A stretch of 64,000 bases of DNA. It comes from Odontocerum albicorne (taxonomy: Eukaryota; Arthropoda; Insecta; Trichoptera; Odontoceridae). The stretch covers positions 38,016,301-38,080,300 of the forward strand of contig OX463855.1 of the NCBI GenBank assembly GCA_949825065.1, written 5' to 3'. Positions 58,401-64,000 of the stretch are shown in pieces; position 1 is the stretch's first letter, and each line of letters starts with the position of its first letter. The notes below the pieces were generated by a model. That model did not search any database. It saw only the letters and a program-made list of their open reading frames with translations, and was not told the DNA's origin. The position numbers and the translations under genes are program-made.

Positions 58401-61400
58401 ATATTATTTTTATATTTGAGCTGATGAGGAGCTCAAACCGTAGATGCATATTCTAATTTGGTTCTAATTATATAAGTATCGAAGGATATCGGTACTGTTA
58501 AATTATCTTGATATTCTCATTATAAAACCGAATAGTTTGTAACAGTCCGATATCAAATGCGAGACATGGTTAACTAACATGAGTCTGACATCAAAGGTTA
58601 TTTATTTATTATTTATAACTTTTATTGCAAATACAATCGGGCGGGCTTATTGCCAGGCGGCAATCTCTTCCAACCAACCAGACAAAAGTAAATGAAGCAA
58701 GGTACGTGGTCGCATAAATCATTCAAATGACTATCCATTCCCACGAAATCCATAAACATATACGTGAGCACATGCCCACGAACCCCACAAAGACGGACAG
58801 TCACCCGAACATTCGTTTTCATATTAAGTGAGATATCATCAATCAAAAGGAAAGGAAGGGATGGTGGAGAGGAAAGGAAAAGAAAAATCAGGAATGAAAC
58901 ACGTTATTTTACTGACTAGAAATTAAGAGGTTTTTCAGTCGCTTCTTAAAGCATGCCAAGGACGGAGCGAGTCTTATTTTGGTTTGTAACTGATTCCAGA
59001 GTCTCACTGCATGGTCAGTAAAGGACGACGTAAAGAAAGAGGAGCGGTGAACTGGAAAGGCCAATAAACAATCTCTGTTTGAGCGTAGCGCTAATCCATG
59101 ATTGCAAAGACGCTGAAAATTTTCTTAATGTCCAACTTCGAAATTCAGCAACGATGTCAATGCCTTTGATGAACAATTTGTAAACAATTATCCCCTCGTA
59201 CCAATGAAAATTCAAAAATAGTTTAGATGTAAAAACTACACATATGTTATATTATACGAATATGGTATAAGTACTCGTATACTAGTGAATTTGGTGTTTC
59301 AAAAAGAGAAAATAAAACACGTCGATGTACAATTCGGCGTGCCATCGGATCCAAAACGGTAGCATGCCCGATGAATTTGCTGATGTGTAACAACAGTCAC
59401 TAAAGACAATTGCTTTTCAACTTAATTGTCATTGGAATGGTTGGGGGTCACTGACTACGGGGCTCAGCAAGGACGATATTATATGGAATAGAATGAAGAA
59501 TATATTACAGGCTGGAACAGGCGGACAGTAGTCGTTGTCGCATGCGACGTCCACCATTTGGCACTCGTGCGCGGTAGGACAGGCCACGTCTTGACAGGGG
59601 TTGCGGCATTGGCAAAGTGGGCACTGCGTCTCCGCGCTCAGCACGAACCCATAGTCACAGCCCAGCCGGCAAGTTAATTCGAGGCACTCCGACGTCTCTC
59701 GTAACCTAGAAAACATTGGAACTGTTGTTAATGGGGGTGGATTTGATCCATTTAAAACCTTTTCCTTGTCAAGCATATGGTAGGTGGTGTGTACCTGTAG
59801 ACCAGATTTTTTTGACATTTTGGTTTAAAATATTATTTAAAGCTTAATAATAAGTAAATAATGGATCACATAGGGTTATTTTCTATTATAAATAAAGTAC
59901 CTCTAATTACCGAAAAACTTCCCCTATAAATAAAATGCATTGTTTAAGAAATTAATTTTCTGTGATTGTTATATATTTCCGTAGTTTGTCGAGCTATACC
60001 ATAAAAGTAGGCTGATCGCAAAGTTGATGAAGTATTAAATTTGTACTGTACTCTTCGCATTAATGTCAAATTGGTATGGTGAAGAGCGGGCAGGTGACTA
60101 GAGACTGTCCCATATCGTGTGATGCGATATGTGTGTGTTTATTGTAATCATTTTGACTCGTGTCTATTTTAATACATAAATATTTTGTTTTATAGATGTG
60201 TATTTTTATTCGCTTATGTGGAATTGTTTTCTTTCTTTTCAAATTTTAAGATTATTTTGTAAATGAAATACAAACTCCTTTTTTTAATAATGCTGTAAGG
60301 TAAAAAAAAACGGCGATAAAAAAATGTTTGAAGGGGATCTTCATGAATAATACGGTTTAAGCGGTCCTCATCGAAGTCCACTGGTCGTCCGGAACGCTCC
60401 ATGTCTTTCAGGTCTAAATTACCGTCATTGAAACGCAAAACCATCGACGAGCTGTCCTTTCATTAATAGCACCTTCACCGTACACTTCGCAAATATCGCG
60501 AGCAGCTTTGGCAGCTTTATTCGAACGCGAACAGAAGGAGGTGTCGAAAATGCTCACTTTCGTCTACTTGACATTTCATTTTGAAGGCTTGTAATCAAAT
60601 AAAATAATATATGTAACGTAAAAGCAAACACAATATTTTGTAGAGCAGAAAATTTACTTTCAAATGACGTATAACCTTTACCATTTGGTTATACTTTTAG
60701 TGCTCATTTTTAAATTGAAAAAAAAAACGGACACAACTTATGTTAGCACCCAATATATTGCACAGTTGATGGAAAATAAAATAAAAAATAGTATGAAAAT
60801 TACTAACGGCTTGTTGACGTTTTGTTATATTTTATGATTTTTTGGTTAAAATTCAACGAACTTTTTACTGTCCCGTATAAATTCAGGGTTGTCACTAAAC
60901 GGGAAAGTAACGGCGTGACTTGTGTGATATGTATTATGTATATATAAATAATTTAAGGCATGTAAAGCTTGAAAAGGAGTCTGTTGTACCGGATGGTGTT
61001 AAAAGCGTTCACCCTGTCAAGCGAAAGGAGGATATACTTGATAAAGTGTAGCATGGTCCCTGTGACAGTTCACAAATTTACCCCAATAAAACCTTGTAAG
61101 GACGTTCAGTAATTTTAATTATTTTATCAACTTTAATATAAGCCTCGATTCTAATAAATAGCAAGTTATTTAGGTAAATACATTACATAAAACTAACAAT
61201 GACAAATTAATACATCTTGTTACAAATTAGCAAAAATGTAGCAGTTTGTTAAAAGCAAATAATGTTTGATGACGTTTGTCAAAAGTCACTACGTGCATTG
61301 ACTAGGGATGGGGAATACGATAATTGGATTTTCTATTTTTTATACCTAAAATTAAATGTTCGTAATTAGTATTAATTCATAGTGGATCTTGGCCTATTTA

Positions 61401-61952
61401 AAGATAGATACAAATCATACAATACATTAGAAAGTCAGTTTAATGAAAATTAGGAATTAAAACGTCAGTTTAGAGAAAAACAACTTTTCGATTAATAAAA
61501 AAACGATTCGATTTGTAAAAAAACTATTTCACCCCATCCCTTTGAGACATGACATTTCAAATGTCACAGGGACCATCCTACATTTTCTCAAGTATAGTGT
61601 GTTGTATTTTATTAAAACCTGTGGTGATACATTCTATAGTATGTGAAGAAAATGTTGAGAGGTCGTATGTCATGGCCGGAAACTATGCTGCGTGTCTGCG
61701 ATCGCGACATACCCGAATAATTAATTAAATAAATATGCATTACTCACAAGACGCAATCGACAGCAGCACTGCCGTTACCCCTGGTGGCTGGGATCTCCGT
61801 ACCAAAGCTGTCCACACACCAGCACTGCTGCTTCCCGCACTGCGTGGCCACGAAGGACCCGTTCTCGTGGCACACGGGGCTCGCCAGCGCCAGCTTCATG
61901 CCGTCATGTGTGCCCTCCATCTTCTCGTTGAAATCGCGCAGATATTCACACA
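43195..61952 (-). CDS. Multidomain TY/antistasin/WAP/Kunitz type I membrane protein (12 exons, 5' partial)
   Basis: Exons: 61748-61952, 59509-59705, 57308-57480, 56422-56614, 54904-55050, 53999-54214, 53393-53566, 51662-51922, 49634-49936, 45868-46094, 45114-45287, 43195-43440. All have GT/AG borders and their phases join without a gap, giving 837 codons plus stop. Domain order: thyroglobulin-1, antistasin, WAP, thyroglobulin-1, antistasin, lustrin-like, Kunitz, thyroglobulin-1, thyroglobulin-1, membrane-proximal region, transmembrane helix, tail of about 50 aa. These modules are extracellular protease-inhibitor or matrix folds, so a cell-surface inhibitor or adhesion role is plausible but inferred. 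The signal peptide and first exons lie beyond 64000. I do not recognise a named orthologue. Confidence 0.9.
43490..43640 (-). mobile_element. LINE fragment (CR1/jockey-type pol)
   Basis: Shares RSNRDCLLAFPVHRS-type sequence with 58890-59215. Lies directly beside the last coding exon. Confidence 0.5.
44056..44905 (-). mobile_element. RTE-type LINE fragment, minus orientation
   Basis: Minus-strand blocks: LNLGYKMGDNMLNIICYADN (RT YADx box), SISKTKCMTLAREQVGCS, YLGASIMCNNDLYGKV, then MKVLRSIAGKTLRDRVRN and RRRFWNEHVSRMAEPRAVRM. Standard RT plus post-RT order, with several frame breaks. An inverted copy is at 47535-48345. Confidence 0.85.
45114..45287 (-). CDS. Exon: membrane-proximal region, part 2
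   Basis: Encodes VKKEELALRDDLIEDGVTMV through NIADNKIIALQHREILSEST. Phase 0 both sides. Charged stalk before the transmembrane exon. Confidence 0.85.
45868..46094 (-). CDS. Exon: membrane-proximal region, part 1
   Basis: Encodes LPTPIEVVEITLGFFGEF..., then RDRSVEVLRESGVTYLHF and TIVGNNKVDIAYHLEEL. Mixed alpha/beta, Cys-free, possibly SEA-like by position and pattern, but not firmly assigned. Confidence 0.85.
46284..46860. mobile_element. MITE, TA-flanked, about 575 bp
   Basis: Ends TATACTTGGGAAAATGTAGG and (inverted) CTACAATTTCTTAAGTATA. A second copy in the opposite orientation is at 61032-61597. Confidence 0.7.
46920..47530. other. Intron sequence without recognised features
   Basis: AT-rich; no gene or repeat ends seen. 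A minus-strand frame at 47198-46962 has only low-complexity hydrophobic content. Confidence 0.3.
47535..48345 (+). mobile_element. RTE-type LINE fragment, plus orientation
   Basis: Same element as 44056-44905 in the opposite direction: ICYADDAIIITESEE (as CYADDAIIIT), SISKTKCMTLAREQVGCS, YLGASIMCNNDRYGEV, RSIAGKTLRDRVRNTEI, RRRFWNEHVSRMAKPRAVRM. This copy keeps YADD. Confidence 0.85.
48600..48990 (+). mobile_element. Non-LTR retrotransposon C-terminal fragment
   Basis: Frame reads MWIHRRMLRIPWTDMVSI, YLGHVLRGAKYKLLHLII, RRGVGRRQISWLRNIRDW, then FRAAGDKD. Same family as 21106-21644; here less frame-damaged, including the 3' end to GGAAGAAGAAG. Confidence 0.85.
49125..49510. repeat. Pentanucleotide tract: (ATTTA)n-(ATTTG)n-(ATTTA)n
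   Basis: About 75 pentamers. The core (about 49164-49333) is ATTTG, flanked on both sides by ATTTA, with decayed units at the right end. In the intron between exons 49634-49936 and 45868-46094. Confidence 0.95.
49634..49936 (-). CDS. Exon: thyroglobulin type-1 domain 4
   Basis: An acidic linker (DSMEESDSVERVEIRV) precedes the core: GGYTVACDSAGRFSPTQC and RCWCVDEAGNQLPGT, with final Cys at the exon end (GESIC). Confidence 0.92.
50138..50602. mobile_element. Non-autonomous hAT element, 465 bp
   Basis: Ends CAAGAGTTCCCAAAG and (inverted) CAAGAACTCCCTAAC, with flanks ATTTATAG/GTCTATAG resembling an 8-bp duplication. Interior has repeated GGGGTCGA motifs. Confidence 0.65.
50870..51240. other. 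Repeat related to 21950-22260
   Basis: TTGTTGATAAATAAAAACTC followed by the GAATGTGTGCGGG-type block. It seems a second copy of an unidentified element end. Confidence 0.4.
51662..51922 (-). CDS. Exon: thyroglobulin type-1 domain 3
   Basis: Contains FIPRCRADTGEWESVQC and GVCWCASAKGEPLRGS, with an Arg/Ser-rich linker (ARRRMDSAPASSDDG) that may be a flexible or cleavable hinge. Confidence 0.9.
52088..52875 (-). mobile_element. mariner-like element with about 215-bp terminal inverted repeats
   Basis: TA-flanked. Both ends share GGTGTTAACATAAGTTGTGT and about 215 bp of inverted sequence. The minus frame (52604-52266) encodes a transposase N-terminus: GRWFLRFKDGNFDLKDMERS, GRPVDFDEDRL, then an HTH (AEQMNCSRVTVHRYLKLM). 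The catalytic domain is deleted. Confidence 0.85.
53130..53392. repeat. Purine-rich imperfect repeats in intron
   Basis: Recurrent AGAAGTAGAAGTGGGTA-like motifs in the intron just downstream of the Kunitz exon. No unit length is strictly kept. Confidence 0.6.
53393..53566 (-). CDS. Exon: Kunitz/BPTI domain
   Basis: Six Cys in Kunitz order: CFDPRDEGLC, then QCLQFRYEGCSGNHNNF, then HC and VC. The reactive-site region after the second Cys reads GGAHNGTLRWHF: no Lys/Arg at P1 and the second-to-third Cys spacing is 18 residues instead of the usual 15. Canonical trypsin inhibition therefore looks unlikely. Confidence 0.93.
53999..54214 (-). CDS. Exon: lustrin-like Cys-rich module
   Basis: Contains ECVREPCPPVALCVGASP, RRCGPNESPCPSSHKC and PPVCCPKPR. 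The spacing C...CGxxxxxCPxxHxC...CCP resembles the lustrin-type Cys-rich repeat that often precedes Kunitz domains. Module name is tentative; exon reality is strong from splice sites and phase. Confidence 0.8.
54315..54530 (-). mobile_element. LINE 3' end, family L1L-A
   Basis: Shares CATACCATCAAGCTTTTACC and GTCAGAGAGGACAGA-like tail with other copies. Confidence 0.55.
54904..55050 (-). CDS. Exon: antistasin-like module 2
   Basis: Contains CARECKHGFALDAQGCRKC and ECRDPCQDIRC, closely parallel to module 1 at 59509-59705, suggesting internal duplication. Confidence 0.9.
55265..56223 (-). mobile_element. mariner element, internally deleted (959 bp)
   Basis: Ends CGAGGCATATCCAGAAACTA and (inverted) CTATGCGTATCCAGAAAGTA, TA-flanked. 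Minus strand: N-terminus (IRYLVWKGKPPVEVYNEVKT, KWCREFKNG), then a jump after HVTPLHP into PRKSWHPCFG. The C-terminal part from 55825 has LLHDNARPHTA (second Asp) and HSPDLAPSDYYLF (third Asp). The first catalytic Asp region is missing, about 300 bp deleted, so it is inactive. Confidence 0.88.
56422..56614 (-). CDS. Exon: thyroglobulin type-1 domain 2
   Basis: Contains YVPACRADGAFEPVQC and RCWCVDEAGRELPGT: a canonical thyroglobulin type-1 core. Starts in phase 0 and ends in phase 1. Confidence 0.93.
56745..57115 (+). mobile_element. LINE 3' end, family L1L-A (plus strand)
   Basis: Frame-broken reading contains FGRVERINEEIL and RRCRRTKKAWLNQMYDI, then the family tail CTACTCCGACAGGATGACGG. This copy shows the post-RT GHVxRM region lost in the others. 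Confidence 0.7.
57308..57480 (-). CDS. Exon: WAP four-disulfide core domain
   Basis: Contains GECPYLVPSEVGSCEYAC and CGGDMRCCSNGCGTRC: all eight Cys of a WAP domain including the CC pair. WAP domains often inhibit serine proteases. Confidence 0.92.
57700..57905 (+). mobile_element. LINE pol C-terminal fragment
   Basis: Reads VAGPRAENGLPPSVRDVG and VCNFKKNLKTNPF, the C-terminal LPxxxR...FKKxLK block. A relative is at 33700-33870. Confidence 0.55.
57940..58600. other. Intron sequence, possible LINE remnant
   Basis: A minus frame at 58303-57992 (NPPLFYIPTYRTNIMAKYSV) looks like part of a decayed LINE pol, matching the frequent NPR..PLF...TNY.K.S motif, but it is too short to assign firmly. Confidence 0.35.
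58625..58685 (-). mobile_element. SINE 3' tail fragment
   Basis: Minus-strand TTGGTTGGAAGAGATTGCCG and CAATAAGCCCGCC, as in the complete SINEs. Confidence 0.55.
58890..59215 (-). mobile_element. LINE pol C-terminal fragment (CR1/jockey type)
   Basis: Minus strand: LALRSNRDCLLAFPVHRS, then AVRLWNQLQTKIRLAPSL and ACFKKRLKNLL. The avrlWNxLp..ir...FKkrLk pattern is typical of the pol C-terminus. Confidence 0.65.
59509..59705 (-). CDS. Exon: antistasin-like module 1
   Basis: Encodes ECLELTCRLGCDYGFVLS, then CPLCQCRNPCQDVACPTAHE. The C..C...C.YGF....  C..C.CR.PC pattern is antistasin-like. An extra C-terminal Cys-rich stretch (ACDNDYCPPVPAC) links to the WAP exon. Confidence 0.88.
60320..60756 (-). 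mobile_element. Truncated copy of the long-TIR mariner-like element
   Basis: Right half of the element at 52088-52875: minus frame GNLDLKDMERSGRPVDFDED and the terminal repeat to TTAGCACCCA. The left half is missing. Confidence 0.75.
61032..61597. mobile_element. MITE, inverted copy of 46284-46860
   Basis: Ends TATACTTGATAAAGTGTAGC and CTACATTTTCTCAAGTATA. The same interior (GACATGACATTTCAAATGTC) is present in inverted order. Confidence 0.7.
61748..61952 (-). CDS. Exon: thyroglobulin type-1 domain 1
   Basis: Encodes VCEYLRDFNEKMEG, then FVATQCGKQQCWCVDSFGTE. The QC...CWCVD pattern with a final Cys (AAVDC) is diagnostic for thyroglobulin type-1. Enters in phase 1 from an upstream exon outside the window and leaves in phase 2. 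Confidence 0.92.
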
Positions 61953-61959
61953 CTGTAAT

Positions 61960-62790
61960 GTGCCATAAAAATTGCCTAAATAATTTCCAGTAAGAAATGT
62001 TAAAAAATCTTTAAAATCCGAAAAGTTACGAGGGTTTATAGTCGAGCGCGCCGGTCGAAAAATGACCTGAGTTTCGCAGCTTTCGGCTCGTCTATTATTA
62101 TGGTAGTAGCCTTATTTTCCAACAATTCTCGTCCAATAGGATTTCTTGAAATAATGAATTGATATTTTTTGAAACTATTCCCCGTAATAACTCCAAAACG
62201 AATAAACCGATTTTAATGAATAAGTACTTATTCTCTTTGTTATACCTTTCTCTATAGCCGGTACTAGAATTATTTCAATCGATTCATTTTTTAGATTTGT
62301 TTCACTCCTCTAAAGACAATAAATGGATTTTTAATTTCAACAAGTCGCCATCTTTTTTATAATTATTATTTTTTTATTATTCTTGTACCGAACATAGCCA
62401 CATGCTTTCTGAGTAAAACAATTTAGTTTTTTTTTTCAAACTTGTACAACAGCCACAATTACGTGCATAATGGACCCCCTCCATGTATGGGCGGCCTTAC
62501 TTCCGACTAAATAACAATAAAAATATTATTTTTTTTATCATGAAAATGTTTTTAAAAGACAAATAAATATGTCTAAAAAAACAACAATTTAAAAAAATAG
62601 CTCGTTCCCTGAAAAAAAAACTTTAAAATCGTCGATTTTTCGGTCCACGAAATGAGAATACCACCTTAATAAGAATAAATACGCGAACCACAACATAAAT
62701 AATATCCACAATGTGGTATAATGTTTTACCACAAAGCTGTCATATTTGGGAAGAACCGCATTAAATTTATTTTGTCACCATTTACTGAAA
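61960..62790. other. Intron/intergenic sequence, no recognised feature
   Basis: AT-rich sequence upstream of the first exon in the window. No further exon with a clear domain was found up to 64000. Confidence 0.3.
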
Positions 62791-62799
62791 TGTGGGGCC

Positions 62800-63150
62800 A
62801 AATTATACATACATACCACCACACCATATCTATGTCAGGGTAAGCAGAGAGGACAGAAAATCAGACTTTTCTATCTTGAAATACTCGTACATCCCTCGTC
62901 TCTTCCATATGTAAACATCTTCTCATGCGATTCCTTCGATTTCCCTGAGTCGATACGTTACATTTTTTCAAAATATCATTCACTTTACCCAACCACGCTT
63001 TCATTGATTTCTCCCTGCCACACCTTCCACTCACATTTGCGCTGTATATACATTTGTTTTGTTAGTCTTTCTTCATTCATTCTACATGCACAAACCATTT
63101 TAGATTGCTCTAATTTATCTAAATCAACACGTCAGCAATAAATTCACATT
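62800..63150 (-). mobile_element. LINE 3' end, family L1L-A
   Basis: CATACCACCACACCATATCT and GGGTAAGCAGAGAGGACAGA tail, then the same block order as at 54315-54530. Confidence 0.6.
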
Positions 63151-63183
63151 CGTCTGTAATTATTTCATTACTATAAATCACAT

Positions 63184-63270
63184 TAATCAAGGAGTATCGG
63201 CATATAGAACATTTTTATGTTGAGGAACGTTTTTATGTTGTGGAACGTTTTTATGTTGTGGAACGTTTTT
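63184..63270. repeat. Short tandem repeat (about 19-20 bp unit, 3 copies)
   Basis: GAACGTTTTTATGTTGTG repeated about three times (63210-63268). Confidence 0.7.
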
Positions 63271-63359
63271 TTTAAAGCCACAATTAAAAATAATATTTAC
63301 ATGCATTTCGATTTATGTAAAAAGAAATAAAATAAATTATGTAATAAAACACTTATTTT

Positions 63360-63440
63360 ATATTTTTGTGTTCATCACTGGTTTATTTTGATTTTACTAC
63401 CGGTTTCGAAAACATCCGGCTTCATCGTCAGGGGAAATAA
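63360..63440 (-). ncRNA. Hammerhead-ribozyme-like core of a Penelope-like element
   Basis: On the minus strand CTGACGA (63431-63425), then TGAAGCCGGATGTTTTC, then GAAA (63407-63404) followed by CCGGTAG. This fits CUGANGA, stem II, GAAA. It lies downstream, same strand, of the GIY-YIG fragment at 63911-63600, the place where Penelope-like elements carry terminal-repeat ribozymes. Confidence 0.55.
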
Positions 63441-63599
63441 ATTAAATTGCTTACAATATATTTCCTCTGCAAGTGTATGAGAAATGAGGTAGGGGGAGAA
63501 AAGTGGGGAGAGTTGTACATAATTCAATGGTAAATGGGGCGGGGAAAAATAATCTTACGGGCAGGCCAGGGTCTGGATATCCAAGAGGGGGGGGGGGGG

Positions 63600-63940
63600 G
63601 ATTTTAAATGGGAAACATATTTAGCAGAGGGCTATTATTAGAATTGGTTTTATTGTTATAATATCTAGACTTAATTTTATACTTTTTCTAATCTCGAGAA
63701 TTTCCAAATTGTCAAGCTGCAATCCCCCTCGGCTTATGTGTAGAATCTGCAAACCACGATTGATATCAAAAGAATGGTTATTTTCAATTAGGTGGTTAGT
63801 GAACTCTGAAAAATTATTGTTATTTAGGCATCTTAAATATTCCTTAACTCGTTTTTCGAAATTTCTTTTCGTCCTGCCAATATAAAAATATAAGAAATCA
63901 TTACATTCCAATTTGTAAACTCCGGATTAAGTTAGTTTAC
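63600..63940 (-). mobile_element. Penelope-like element GIY-YIG endonuclease fragment
   Basis: Minus strand reads YKLECNDFLYFYIGRTKRNF, then EKRVKEYLRC and NHLIENNHSFD: the GIY-YIG endonuclease module (here YFYIG) that ends Penelope-like element proteins. Only the C-terminal part is in the window; the reverse transcriptase would lie to the right. A G-run at about 63585-63600 follows it. Confidence 0.85.
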
Positions 63941-64000
63941 TTTCCGTGTCTCTATTGTTCATAATTTTATTTTATTTGCCTTATAAAATGCTGGTTGAAT

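Overview
The window looks like nuclear DNA from an insect, most likely a moth or butterfly. It is AT-rich and spliced, has no bacterial-type operons, carries insect-specific gustatory receptor (GR) genes, and is full of mariner, piggyBac-like, PIF/Harbinger, hAT, Helitron, LINE, SINE and Penelope-like remnants. The species is not identifiable from this sequence alone.

Left third (1-21.2 kb): three tandem copies of a unit of about 8 kb. Each carries one minus-strand GR gene of the same design: a long exon 1, a 78-bp micro-exon encoding a membrane segment, a 178-bp exon and a 161-bp C-terminal exon. Splice sites and phases join cleanly (0, 0, 1). The second and third genes are complete and predict 434 aa. 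The first runs off the left edge after its micro-exon. Every copy has a 38-bp minisatellite about 200 bp upstream of its start codon and a 22-bp minisatellite just downstream of exon 1. The units also share older transposon insertions: two piggyBac-like MITEs, a collapsed PIF/Harbinger element, a LINE 3' end and a Penelope-like terminal repeat with a hammerhead-ribozyme-like core.

Middle (21.2-43 kb): mostly repeats. Notable are a mariner whose terminus is amplified into a 54-bp satellite, a foldback palindrome of about 1.15 kb, several MITEs, an RTE-like LINE, and a fourth, divergent GR gene (30.76-36.3 kb, minus). Three exons of that gene are visible. Its first intron has a piggyBac-like MITE 12 bp from the splice donor, and its second intron has a nearly intact mariner about 100 bp before the next acceptor.

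Right third (43-62 kb): one large minus-strand gene. Twelve exons join in phase into 837 codons and a stop; the 5' part lies beyond the right edge. The product is a type I membrane protein with four thyroglobulin type-1 domains, two antistasin-like modules, one WAP, one lustrin-like Cys-rich module, one Kunitz domain, a membrane-proximal region, one transmembrane helix and a short tail. It resembles a membrane-anchored multi-headed protease-inhibitor or adhesion protein; its real function is unknown. Its introns are packed with mobile elements. The last 2 kb hold a Penelope-like GIY-YIG endonuclease fragment followed by its ribozyme-like terminal repeat.
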